A DNA stretch of 64,000 nucleotides from Dipodascopsis uninucleata var. uninucleata (lineage: Eukaryota > Ascomycota > Lipomycetes > Lipomycetales > Lipomycetaceae), in assembly GCA_030568195.1 (NCBI GenBank), contig JAJLTO010000006.1, positions 62,001 through 126,000 on the forward strand. The letters are read 5' to 3'. Under the pieces are notes generated by a model. That model did not search any database. It was not told where the DNA came from and worked only from the letters and a program-made list of their open reading frames with translations. Below, one piece after another: positions 36,515-47,900 of the stretch. The number at the start of each line of letters is the position of its first letter. The first letter of the stretch is position 1. The position numbers were made by a program, and so were the translations under genes.

Positions 36515-37468
36515 ATGTTGCTTTCGGATAGACGGAGAATCCTGGTACCGCCATCAGCGAGGCCATTGGCAGTTGTAGAGGATGAAAGTAGTCTTCAAGA
36601 AAGCACTAATAAGAATGACAGTAAGACTGGACATGACCGAGAAGATCTAGAGCGAGTTCAAAGAAATAAACTGTTTATTCGTGCTAGTTTAATAAGGGAT
36701 GCTGCAGGATCAGCGTATTTAGAATATAGAGGGCAAAAAATCCTAGTTTTGGTTTCTGGGCCGAGTCCAGTTAAGTCCCTTTTTTCTCCGACAGCAAAGC
36801 TGTCAGTAGATGTCAAATTCACTCCGTTCAGTGCTTCTGCAACTGGGAGCGCAACGAACGAGATTGGATTTGGATCAGCCGATTTAGAGCGCTCACTAGC
36901 TGATTTCGTGTTTACATCCATTAATCCTTCTATCCGTCTTGCACAGTATCCAAAATCTGGAATATCTGTTAATGTGATCGTAATTTCTAGCGGGTATTTG
37001 TCTAGTGGAGCACTTGCCAAGCAAACAGCTGCCTCGATCGTCACGGCAACGAGCATGGCATTGGTAGATGCTGGTATAGAATTGATTGATATTGTGACAA
37101 GTTGTGCTGTGAAATTTATTGGCTCCGTTTCTTCGCTGGATATAGATAGTGAGCCTAAATCATCTGAGCTGATAAATTCATCGTTGGGAACAGATGAGAT
37201 GAATGTCGATACCAGTTTGAACAGTTCAGCTTCAAGCACAATCCGAGGTGTGGTTAGCTACATGGCTAGTCGCGATGAGGTCACTGGATTTTGGATTGAC
37301 AGTATGAATACTCGAAGACAGTCCGATAGTGAAGGTGAGAAATATGATGCCTCATATATTGATGATAGAACTACTTTACAACTGGTCCAAATGGGTTGTG
37401 AAGGAGCAAAAGAGATCCGAAAAACAGTCAATCTTGCATTTATGCAGAAGCTGTCAAACGATTCTTGA
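36515..37468 (+). CDS. MTR3: RNA exosome core ring subunit, RNase PH fold
   Basis: Intronless, 317 aa. The start LLSDRRRILVPP, then LFIRASLIRDAAGSAYLEYR and ILVLVSGPSPVK, then ERSLADFVFTSINPSIRLAQYP and a helical ATSMALVDAGIELIDIVTSC segment, follow the Mtr3/EXOSC6 layout. Catalytic phosphorolytic residues are lacking, as in all eukaryotic ring subunits. Mtr3 helps form the six-subunit RNase PH ring that channels RNA to Rrp44 and Rrp6. A Ser-rich insert of about 40 residues near residues 205-245 lies before the last conserved strands. Rrp46 and Rrp43 were considered; the DRRRI start and the YLE pattern favour Mtr3. Confidence 0.85.
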   Translation: MLLSDRRRILVPPSARPLAVVEDESSLQESTNKNDSKTGHDREDLERVQRNKLFIRASLIRDAAGSAYLEYRGQKILVLVSGPSPVKSLFSPTAKLSVDVKFTPFSASATGSATNEIGFGSADLERSLADFVFTSINPSIRLAQYPKSGISVNVIVISSGYLSSGALAKQTAASIVTATSMALVDAGIELIDIVTSCAVKFIGSVSSLDIDSEPKSSELINSSLGTDEMNVDTSLNSSASSTIRGVVSYMASRDEVTGFWIDSMNTRRQSDSEGEKYDASYIDDRTTLQLVQMGCEGAKEIRKTVNLAFMQKLSNDS

Positions 37469-38205
37469 ATAGTTATTTCATGAAAAATAACGATTAGCAT
37501 TTATTTTTTGTTTAATTGAATTGCTTTACGGTACTATTAAAGCATCTAGAATCGATATCATAGTTAACGTCATTTGGCTCTGACTAACCGATAAACTAAG
37601 GATTGGAATAATGGAAACCAATCAATGTATTGCCACAAATATGGAAGTCATAGTAAAATCAAATAATTTGTTTCACTTTTGTAAATATATAAGAGCCTAA
37701 AATGAAGTATCAAAGACTATTCTAAGATAACATAGTAAAAAGCAAGTACATATAGTGGATTAAGTTAAAAGGTCAAGATTCGTAAGAAAAATGCACGATG
37801 CGTTTCTTTTCGAAATTGTATAATAATTGTTGATGTTCAACGATCTGCTAGCTTCAGACAAGACGATACCAAATCTCAGAAAAACAAAAATGACTCTAAA
37901 CAATAGCTAGTTTACTATTCCGCCAACATTGAAAATATAAAAATTATTAAGATAGAAAATAAATAAGAATTTTGTCGATAAAATAAATCCGAAAGTCGTT
38001 CGTAAAAGATAAACAGAGACTAGACTCAGCAACATCAGTTTACCAATACGCTCTTGAAGTGGCATGTAATGCGTATTTTCTGGCTATTCTTTCGTACTCA
38101 TTCGGTAAATTAAAGAGAAGAAGGTGTAATCAAAGAAAGAATCTATTCCGTCACGTATTTTTAGTTCTGGTATCTCCTTTTTCCTCGCAATCACGTCACG
38201 GAATT
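37469..38205. other. Intergenic, convergent MTR3/CHO2 3' ends
   Basis: A 737 bp AT-rich spacer. I looked here on the minus strand for the missing second half of CHO2 and found no long frame: only a 38-codon open stretch directly after the CHO2 stop in another frame, without transmembrane character or resemblance to Cho2. Confidence 0.6.
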
Positions 38206-39658
38206 CTATTTTGTTGTCTTTGGTACTGGTGGATATGTTTTAGCTATGTGCGGTTCCTCAACAAGGTAGAGGAAAGCAAACTGACAAGCATGTGCAGTTA
38301 GTGAAACAAAAAATAATGGCCAACTAGCAGCAATCAAAGAAATCCCATAGTATCCAACATATCCAACAGAGTACATGGGATGAGGAAAGAACTCAAAAAC
38401 TCCATCGAAGGAGAGCTCGAGATCCTCCAGGAAGAAAAAGTCACCCCAGTACCAAGCATAGTCCTTGACAACTCTATGGGCATCAAGCTTGACCCAGAGA
38501 TTGAACAAAAATAAGAAAACACCAACGGTCCATCTGGCAACATGCATCTTCATGCTCATCTGTGGAACATTAAAGCAGTAGCCGGCAAAGAGCATATACG
38601 ACACGAAGTCAGACATAAGGACAAAATCGACTAGCCGTCGGAACAGCAACCAGGTATTGTACTCAATAGGAACAGTCTCGAAATTATAGTCTATTCCCAT
38701 TTTCGAAGACAACTCTTGTCTAACTACATCATATAATTGCTTGCGGAGCATTGTTGCATTAGGACCAGGCTTGCTGAAAATCTTGGTCTTAGCAGCCCAT
38801 TTAGTGAGCTTTTTATTGAACGATTGTTGATATAAAAGATAGCCAAGACCACCATTGTACATCGATCTAGAGAGAGCATAAATGGCAAGGATAATCCATT
38901 TGCCATACTTAGATGGAAATGTTACAACTAAGAAGACATAAAAACTTAATAGCGACAGAGTCATAATATCAGCTGTGGACTTTGGCTGGCGAGGATCAAA
39001 CAAAGCCGAAACCATATCTTCGGTTCTTGGGACAGCAAATACTATAGGTACAAATACAAAAATGTTAGAATTATGTCACACAAATCAATTTTCAGCACCC
39101 GATAGCCATAATTCAACATTCTGCTGCTACCATTAAGCATTCTTTTAATTCATTGCATATCATGTTGTCCTTATGACGCTTTCCTTTCCTTTCTCTTCTG
39201 CACTGAAATATTCCGTTCTTACTCTACCTCTATTATATCCATTGTACTATCACTACACAACTCCAGGTCTCAGAATCCTTCAGATTAATATCTGAATGCT
39301 TTTCAGATAAGAATACAAAAAAATACTCACCAGAACCGTCGTTAGCTTTACCATAGGTGACTATATTAGATTCGTTCTTCAAATACTGGCTGACTTTGAT
39401 CTTTTTGAACTTCTGGAGCTGCACACCTTTCTGCATAAGATACGCCTTTCTCTGAGCATATTTCTTAGCAATGATTTCTTTGTTTGTCATAAGCTTCTTC
39501 TTCGATCTAATTAATAAAGATGCCTTAAATCCAGTTGTTGCTGCCTTAGACTCTGTCTGTATCACGCCTGTAGCTCCTGCCTTCAGATTCTGGTGCATAA
39601 CGATATCCTCCGACAACGCCGGAGATGGAAGCCGCGAACGAACTGGATCTGCTTTCAT
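38206..39658 (-). CDS. CHO2: Half-length phosphatidylethanolamine N-methyltransferase
   Basis: Two exons on the minus strand: 39331-39658 and 38206-39041, giving 387 aa. The join (289 nt intron, GTGAGT donor) gives GSVFAVPRTEDMVSALFDP, the conserved entry to the Cho2 membrane domain. Diagnostic blocks follow: NVWLIF-type NTWLLFRRLVDFVLM, NLWVKLDAHRVVKDYAWYW, GDFFFLEDLELSFDGVFE, HPMYSVGYVGYYG and the SAM-site segment LVEEPHIAKTYP. The stop comes nine residues later. Yeast Cho2 is about 870 aa with a second tandem methyltransferase domain and a soluble C-terminus; both are absent here. The enzyme converts PE to monomethyl-PE in the ER. About 105 basic, poorly conserved residues precede the domain. 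The start was set at the first ATG (39658). Confidence 0.9.
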
Positions 39659-40490
39659 AAGTGCGATTACTTCAATCAATCAATCAATCCTATATCTGTG
39701 ACAGAGACTTCCTTTTCACCCTTATTTCCTTCGCTATCCGTAGTATTCTGCGAGATTGAGTGCTCGTGACCCTCTTTTCTAAGCTGTCGACGCTAGGAAA
39801 AAGTTATTTGGGTTGGCTTTTCAGCTATCAATCACAGGCTCGTTTTCTTAGTAAAATTGCCTAGGTCCACCAAGTGCACTCAAAGTCAGGTTTAACCCTA
39901 ATATGGTATATTAATAATAAATTACGTAATAAATATAGTCACAAAATGGCATTACTGTAGCAGCAAGATATGTGAATGCTCTCAGCGATATATAGGAGAG
40001 AGAGAAATATCAGAGGATCGGAAGAAAAGAAACAAGGGAGACTGGAGCAAGCATAGGCACATACAGATGTATATCACGTTGCTTTGAGAAATTTACGTAA
40101 AAGTATGTATATATATATATTGTTTGAATGCTCGCAGCTCGGAAGATAGGTATTAATCATAATTAGAGGACGCTACAAAACAACCAGCCCGCTGCACTTT
40201 ACGAATCTGTGCTTTTTCCAGTAACAATAGAAGAAAAACAGAAGTGCTATATATACAAATATATATAATATATAATGTTGATAACCAAGTAAGCCAGGTG
40301 TAGATCGAAAATATAATAGTAGTTAGGCGAATGAAGTAAATAACTGACTCGATAAGAAATTGAGCACGCACAAAAAAAAATTTGAATTGTGTTCATTTTT
40401 CATAATCATCAGTATTTGGAGAAGATGGTAGAAACTTAGGATAAGAGAGGCCGAATCAATAAAAATAAATGCGTATCAGCTATAGCTTAT
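39659..40490. other. Intergenic between OPI3 and CHO2
   Basis: An 832 bp spacer holding the OPI3 3' UTR and CHO2 promoter, with an ATCA microsatellite (CAATCAATCAATC) near 39673. No perfect inositol-response element (CATGTGAA) was found; TATGTGAA at 39969-39976 is one base off. No gene. Confidence 0.5.
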
Positions 40491-41474
40491 CTACTCTTCT
40501 TTCTTTCCGCTAGCACGCTCACGGTCACGCTTAGCATATATCTCAGCTGTGAAGGGCCTAAAGTGATTAAAAAATAGTGTTAGTTACTCTGCTTGATCTG
40601 GAGCGCGATATGCATATCTCAAATACGTGACGCTGTAAACTTACTCTTCAAAACGTAGAGCAATGAGGTACATAACAAGAACCAAACCAGACAACACTAT
40701 GCCGGCAGGTTTAGCAAACCTAAATAGACAAATTCAGATTGTTAGATATATTAGACGAGCCGAAACTAGAACAATCAATACTTACCACAAGGCAGTGCCG
40801 AGGAAAGAAAGAAAGCTTCCATAATACATTGGGTTGTCGGTGATGTTGAAGGGGAATCCGGTTACTCGGGACTCCATCAAGATTCCAAAGTAATCACCTA
40901 GATATGTACCAGTGACACCAAGAGCCCACATGCTAGAGACAACAAGAACATTTCCATAAATAAAGCTGATTACTGCAAGAATCTTAACGGGAATAATACT
41001 CAATATCTCAAGGGTTGGCTGCTCACGAAGAGCTTTTTCGTACCTGTTGAGTTTCGAAATTTTAAGTGTTAGCTATAATGTTTGTGAATCGACAGAAAAT
41101 ATTAACATACAAGAAATCTCTTAAGATACCGAGAGAGAATATAGTTATGGCTAGGAAGTAGCATCCAAGTTTGGCATTGCCTCCAGCAAGTTTGGTGAGA
41201 ATATGAGTGCGATATTCTTTAGAGTATGTTATCAGCTACTTTTCTTATTATCTCATTACCATTATAAGAATATACCTGCTCTGGCCACAATATTCCAGAA
41301 AGTAGGATTAAATAGGATAGAAGCAGCAGAAACTGTGCGTTAAGCTACATTAGTAAGTGCGATCCCAGACAAACTATTTGATACTAATATAGGTTCAACC
41401 GATATTGTTCATGTTTACTCACTCGCTAGTGACAATTTCGAGAAGTCAACGAATTGTTCGCAGACGCAAGTCAT
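40491..41474 (-). CDS. OPI3: Phospholipid methyltransferase (PMME/PDME to PC)
   Basis: Six exons on the minus strand: 41423-41474, 41276-41332, 41111-41216, 40786-41043, 40645-40719, 40491-40557, giving 204 aa (yeast Opi3 is 206). Introns are 59-90 nt. Joined sequence follows Opi3 throughout: ILFNPTFWNIVARAEYRTH, GGNAKLGCYFLA, LYEKALREQPTLEIL, ALGVTGTYLGDYFGILMESR, VTGFPFNITDNPMYYGS, then ALRFEEPFTAEIYAKRD. Both SAM-binding segments (NPMYYGS and the RFEEPF acidic pair) are present, with about four hydrophobic spans. It carries out the last two methylations of phosphatidylcholine synthesis in the ER, on the product of CHO2, which lies 832 bp downstream on the same strand. Confidence 0.96.
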
Positions 41475-41924
41475 TTTATATATCTAGATATAGAATAATA
41501 GATCAGTGAAAGCTCTCGTCTCAAGTATTTTTTTTGAATATTCAGCCCTGTGAAGTTCTTCCAAGTGCATACTGGCTGACTATATTTGCCCCTTTTCTTC
41601 CATATGATTAGTAAAATTCAAACATACCTGTGAATTGAATCCCGCTTCAGGAATTTTAAATATATTTTGATTTTTTGGTAGATTTCTGAAAGTATACAAT
41701 TATTTAAAAGAGACGATTGGAAAAATTATATACTTTGATTGAATTTTCGTAGCGCCTCGAAACCCATCTTTCCTAGACTTACATTAAGATTTCGTAAGCA
41801 ACCCCTGCTCCGACGCGTGCTAGAGATTCATCGGCATCCACTTTTTATTGTCGCTCTCTGCGTTAGGAGATCTAGTAAGCCTGGATTCATATGTTACTGA
41901 TATTATTTACTACCCAGGTATTTA
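41475..41924. other. Divergent OPI3/RNH203 promoter region
   Basis: A 450 bp spacer with one ACGCGT box near the RNH203 side (listed separately). No gene. Confidence 0.5.
41813..41818. promoter_or_regulatory. ACGCGT (MCB) box upstream of RNH203
   Basis: A single perfect MluI cell-cycle box 107 bp before the RNH203 ATG. Its distance resembles that of the RFA2 boxes. Function is inferred from the MBF regulon of yeasts. Confidence 0.5.
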
Positions 41925-42680
41925 ATGACAAATTTAAATAAGTCAATGAGTTATGAGATTAAGGTCGGCGATGCAGAAAAAGTGTCAACTCATGTTATGC
42001 CATGCAAGATCTCGACCGAGGGTTCGATAAACAGCCGACAGTATTTTTTTGTCAATAGACAACAAGATGATTCAATTAAAGAATTTGATCTCGTCGTTAA
42101 TTCAGAAAGCACAAAGGATATACGTAATGAGCCGTCATTGAAAGATACAAAGAGCTTGGAGCAGCCAGATACAAATCTACTGATGTCAGATTCAGATGAA
42201 CTATATATCACGTACTTTAGGGGCAGAAGACTTGTCGGACAAAAGCTAGATTTTGAAGACAAATACGAAGGTAAGTTGGCTATACGGTATACCTGATATG
42301 CTATTATTTTGTATAGTTCTAGCAATGAACTATCGCAATTCAGTCATTGATTCTTTTTTCAATGGGATAGGTCTCGTATTACCGCCATCATCATCTGCTA
42401 CGACAAAAGAAATAAATTACAAGTGTGAGATGATTGGAGAAGATCAGGAGGACGAGTCTCATATGGATATCAAAGATTGGGGAGTGGCATATAAATTCAA
42501 AGATATGTATGTGTGGGATCAAGACACAGCTCCTGATACGACTATGAATCCCTGGATATCATCGATACAGGAATGGATGTCCTTTTCAGAAATGGTAAGT
42601 AAGCATTCTGTAGTTGATATAAGTAGTGTTACATGATTAGATATCTAATAAGCAAATAGATGCATAACTTGGAAGATTGA
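41925..42680 (+). CDS. RNH203: Ribonuclease H2 subunit C
   Basis: Three exons: 41925-42270, 42317-42594, 42660-42680, giving 214 aa. The hallmark YFRGRRLVGQKLDF matches the RNase H2 C-subunit (Ylr154c/RNASEH2C) family. The C-terminal DMYVWDQDTAPDTTMNPW segment, followed by WMSFSEMMHNL, matches its fTvWgHe...W..lae.iH end. The second intron (65 nt) leads to a 21 nt final exon coding MHNLED plus stop. The subunit is noncatalytic and supports the enzyme that removes ribonucleotides from DNA and resolves RNA-DNA hybrids. It converges on the F-box gene with 246 bp between stops. Yeast Rnh203 is only 110 aa; the extra length here is an N-terminal extension and a middle insert. Confidence 0.82.
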
Positions 42681-42926
42681 ATACTATAACGCAAACGTTG
42701 ATGAATGGAAAGGCTATCTAGATTGTTATCATATGTTTAATATATTAATTGGTTACTTCTTATTTGATGCTCATTTCGCCAAATGCTACCTTTGTAAAAT
42801 AAAAGGTCTTCTGAATTGCCAATACGCATTGAATGTAAATTAAAAATCTATCAATGCACTGGTTATATTACTTCAGTTGGCCAAAATCCATAGGTTGTCC
42901 CAATCAGCCCAGACTTGTCTCGCCTT

Positions 42927-44445
42927 CTAAGAATATTCAACTATTCCGTTTTCTTTGATTCCAATATATTGATAATCATACAAGTTGAAGGAGAAGACCA
43001 AAATGCCAGTCTCCATTCGTGCACATATATAATGACCATCACCTTGAAGATCAAACATTCTTGACGTTTTATCTAGTGAAAATAAGATACCAAAGTAAGA
43101 CCATTTGTCATCAATTTCACTATATGTTGTTAATGTGAGTCTCGTAAGATACGATCCTTCAAGCATGAATATTGAGTCTTTATATGGAACTCCAATTAAA
43201 GAATCTCCCGTGGTAAGGAAGCCGCCAATATCCTCAACAGAAAAGTCATTGAGGTTAATCTTGGTCAAAGAACGAATACCTGAGCAGGTCACATACACAC
43301 AATCTTGCTGTATTGGTACATATAAGCGGGATTCCAGCTTAAAAGCAACATCTTGCTTAAATATCAACTTTTGTTCAAAATTAAAAATGAGAATACATGA
43401 ACAGACATCGTGCTTCACATCGCGTGAAGCCAGTAAAATTATGTATTCTCTACTAGCATTAATACTGATCTTATATAATATAAGCTTCTCCTTTTCAAGA
43501 TAATCAGTAATATAACCAGTAGATAGTTCCTCATTTTGCTCAGTATCCCATATCGTGATTTCTCTGTCTGCGGTTATCATACCAGTAATCTTTTTTGAAG
43601 AAGCTAAGTCTCGTACGTTTGCAGACAATAACTGTCGCTCTTGACATGTAGATGGATTTTTAAGATTCCATACCTTGCACTTTCCTAACGAAGTGATTCC
43701 TACACATATATCCTCCGACAGTGTTAAATTATACCAACTTTCCCTGCTTTGCAAAAGTTTGGATCGCTTATCAGAATATAAATCATATAGCATAGTGTAT
43801 CTTAGATCTGATCCGACCATTATACCTGACGTCACTAATCTTCCTCCCCAATAAGCCATAATATAAGGTCGTAGATCTGAAATTTCACGGCGTGTACATA
43901 GTTTATTGGACTGCTTGATAGCAATACTTCTAAAAACATTCATTCGTAGAGAGTCATACTTAGATAAGATGCTATCCTGCGGCCTCAAACTAGGAACATC
44001 CGATGGGAATTCCAGTCTGTTTATATGACTACAGATAACTTCCTCGCTCAGGCGATCTTTCCAACGACGACTCACTCTCTGCCATTTGAGTACCTCCTGT
44101 GCACTCACGTAGGACAAGATATTTATTAGCAGTTCCGATGGTAAGAGAGATATGATATCTACAAAGAGCTGACGTTCTGAAAGTATTCTCGTGAGATACC
44201 ATACATCAGATGGTTGTAAATTTGCGAATAGCTCGTCTAAACTTCATTTACATGACATTATACAAAGTCAGCAAGAGAATGCCAATAATTGAGACGTAAT
44301 TTATATCAGTACCATATCAGCTGAATAAGATAAGTAACTTGTATACTTACAGTTTTTGTCTCGTGGATACAGATTCTATATTTCTGAACTTATCTAGGGA
44401 GCGGGAAATTTCCATATAGTTCTCTCCTGTCTGTGGACCCTTCAT
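42927..44445 (-). CDS. F-box protein with putative beta-propeller
   Basis: Two exons on the minus strand: 44351-44445 and 42927-44241, giving 469 aa. The F-box is seen at about residues 58-105: ISLLPSELLINILSYVSAQE followed by VLKWQRVSRRWKDRL. The remainder is beta-strand rich with degenerate WD-like pieces such as CKVWNLKNP and ITADREITIWDTEQNEEL, suggesting a propeller that recruits substrate to an SCF ubiquitin ligase. The 109 nt intron uses an AAG acceptor (GAAG|T), chosen because the TTTAG alternative breaks the frame. I cannot match it to a named yeast or fission-yeast F-box protein. The second methionine (residue 11) is another possible start. Confidence 0.75.
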
Positions 44446-44973
44446 AATGAGATAATTCTTGTTGTCTTATTCCTTTCTCTATAAACAATTATCATTGCTA
44501 GACCATTGTCTTATTAATTTCAATGTAAGGCTGTCATTGTTGCTTTAATATGTTGAATTTCAGCAAGTAGAGAGTGTATGATACAATACCAATAATTGAT
44601 CGAAATGTAGTAGACTGGAATAAGCCGCACGATTATAGGATCTGCTAGTGAACAATTTTCCGCAATATCTCAATTAGACTGCTGCAAGCTATATTATATA
44701 TGCTAGAACCGCAAAAAGCAAACCAATCTACATTTTGATAGAGATGTTTATAAGTTTGGTAACAGCTATGTAATTATTGAATTTAACTCTACTTACAAAA
44801 TCTTAGATCGAAATTGATTAAAACCTCAATTATAAAATTGCTACACTTAGTATCATTGCATTGGAATGTATAAAAAGAATACATTGTCAACTGCTAAAAA
44901 TGAATACATATCTACGACAAACATGAAACTATTCAGAGAACAAATCCATCGACCAATCCTGTAACCATAAGAG
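44446..44973. other. Intergenic, F-box promoter and TSC1 3' region
   Basis: A 528 bp AT-rich spacer between tandem minus-strand genes. Nothing recognisable beyond likely UTR and promoter sequence. Confidence 0.45.
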
Positions 44974-47900
44974 CTAATTTTTATTCTTGCTCTTAAGATC
45001 CAGTATCTGGTGCTCTAAAATACTTAATTTACTCTCATAGTCTCGTCGTAAGTCTTCAGTCTCCTTTTCAGCAGAGGAAAGCTTCATTTGCAATTTTATT
45101 ATCTGACTCTGATCACTTGTCAATTGTGAGTCAGCTGAGTTATCACCGAAGTGGCCCTTAGTGTACTTGTCCAAAGCTACGAGTTGCATTGATGCATATT
45201 TCTCGCGTAGTTCCTTTACTTCAGCTGCCGCACTGCTAACATCTTTTAATCGTCTTTGCAGAGCTTCTATCTCTGCATCCCTGTCTATTAGTTTGGATTT
45301 CAATGTCTCCTTCTCTGCCTTAGTCATCTTCAAATTTTCACGAACAGATTCCTCTTCCGATTTCCAAGTTTCTCTCTCTGCCTTCAAATCTCTGTTCTTT
45401 TGCAGTAGTTGATTTGAATATTTCGCACGGTCGGTGGCCAATCTTGATAAAGATTCATGTTGCTTGCGTGCTTCGGTTTGGAGACGGTTGATTTTTGTCT
45501 GGAGCATACGATTGGAGAGTAATAAGCCTTGAACATTGGCATCGTCTCGAACTAACGTAGAAAACTGCTCTTTGACTTGTCGTAGATTTCGAAGACGGAG
45601 CTGTTTCAGATATCGCTCGAAATTCAGTTCATTCCTGAGCATCAAATTTTGTCGTTGAAGGATCTCCAACTTACGTTGAAGTTGGGTTTTGCCTGTAGCT
45701 TTTCCTCCAGATTTTCCTCCAGAAGCATGCAAATTGAAAGAGTCTTCGGTCAGACCAACTGTTAAAATGAGTGGATCAGAGATAGTACGAGCTGGTCCAA
45801 GCTGCATGTAACTCAACGGACTTGATATATTCTGCACTCGGGATGTAACTGGTGGAGACAAAGGCTGTGATCTAACTGACGAAATTGGTCCTAAGGAGGG
45901 TGACCTCAGTTCAGTCTTCAGTTCAGTCTTTGGCTCAGTTCGTTCACTACGAGAGCTTACTCTGCTGAGTGGGGATGTTACCCCTTCGGTCACTGTATCT
46001 CCTGAAACTGCATGACTATGGCTCCCCGATAAAGAGCTTGGTGTCCTCTTGTGAGATGCATGTAAAGAAACCTGTGGCATAGTAGAAGAACTCGTCTCAT
46101 CACTTGTGGAGGCGCGTCGAGGCGCGATTCGGCCGCTATTAATATCCTTATGATTCTCCAAAATAGCAGTTATATCTTCACTGGTGCTCTTCTGGACTAG
46201 TTTCCCGGTTGACGCCGGAGTCGTTTCTATACTATTATTGAAAGACGATACAGAAGCCATCAGAGGAGTGAATGACTTCACCTTGCCATCTATAGAAACT
46301 ATTGATTTACGCCTAAGGAGAGCGTCATCCTGATTTGACCCACTTACATGGACTGAACCGGACTCAGAACCACTAGGGTGGTCATAACTGACGTCATTCG
46401 ATGCGAAAAGAAAGCTATCTGAAGATAAATCATCAGGCGCATATAACTCATTAGGAGCAGAGTGAACGGAATCGTCATGGTGTTTGAGCTCCTCTGACGG
46501 AAGATTACCGTCTAGGGAAAGATAGACAGGATTTTGGTCAGTCGATTCAACCTGGTCATGAAAGCCCCTAAATATGACAGCGGGTTCATCAATTTCGGGC
46601 ATCTCCAGATTTCCAGTATCAAGTGTAATACAGTAAGCAGCAATTTCTTCAGCAGTTCCTGCCAAGTCCCATCTTTGAGGATCAGTTACCTCTGTCTCAA
46701 AAGTATACCTAAAAAAGTTTGGGTGAACTAAATGTCTCTTGGATAAATTCTGAGATCTTAGTGAAATATCATCTATATCGTACTTTATATAATCAGAAAG
46801 CTCGAGACCACGAATTCGAAAATATCTTCGGGGATTGGTAAGAAATGTTAAAAACTGTATAGGATAGGTGCCATAAATAAATGTGAAAAGCTTTGAATAG
46901 TTGACCGGAGTTGGCTCTATTTCACTAGAATCTTCAAGAATCTGCCATTCAGTCTCAGCAACAGTACTTATCTTCGACTCGATTACAGTGTCTGGTCCAA
47001 GGCGCTTTCCATCTGGATCATCGTAGTAGTAATAGCCGCCATATGGATCGTCATGGTCAAACTTTCTTAAATCAGCAGCTTTTTTGTCTTTACTCGAGGC
47101 CGGTCTAGGTTCATCAGGTGCAATATCGCTAAGACTAGGTAACGCTGATAGCTCTTCATCATTCTGCTTATTATAAAGAATATCCCAATATATAAGTCTA
47201 GAATATACAGAAAATACTCTCGGGAGTTGAGGACCCAAAACACTGCAAAAATATGGAATTAAAATGACAAATATTGTTGATGCAATGTTAATAGCGACAG
47301 TAGAACGATCAAGAAGGAGGCATTGATATAAGTGACTAACCAGCTCTGTACTATGAGTTTCAAATAGATAGGGCGGCTGAGACTGTACAAATGTACAAAG
47401 CAACTGAAGCACCAATATTCGATATTTTGGCTTCACAAAGTATTTGTCAAGTGCATTAAAAAAATGCTTTGGTCGACGCTGGCCAAATTGTCGCAATAAT
47501 ATTTCAGCATTATGATCAACGACGACCTGACGTTCGCTGTCATTAAAATCTCCTGAAGTTGAATCGTTGTGACTTTGCTTACTAAAATGTAATTTCTTTC
47601 TACCGATGTAGATCTGAACCAAGAGGTCCGCAACGGCAGCCGATAGCTTTTCACGTTCTTTCAAAAACCTGTCATTGTCATCTGATCCATGAACCATCAC
47701 CATCAATAGGAACTGACGCGCACTATCGACTACAATACGATACTTTCCAGAAGAATCTAGTGCAGTTATTAGAAAGATCTCAGCCCAATACGCAAGCGAA
47801 TCACGACAAGCAATCAAATTAGCCCCAATCTCCAAGAGAACATTAGTAAAAAGTGCTAACTTTGCCATATCATTCTTGACATGATTCTTATAAACGCTGA

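Noticed and set aside
38060-38205. 38-codon open stretch right after the CHO2 stop as a frameshifted continuation
   Set aside because: Charged, no membrane span and no similarity to Cho2 domain 2; too short to account for the missing half.
39969-39976. TATGTGAA as an inositol-response element before CHO2
   Set aside because: One base off CATGTGAA and lacking the E-box core needed for Ino2/Ino4 binding; near-matches are expected by chance.
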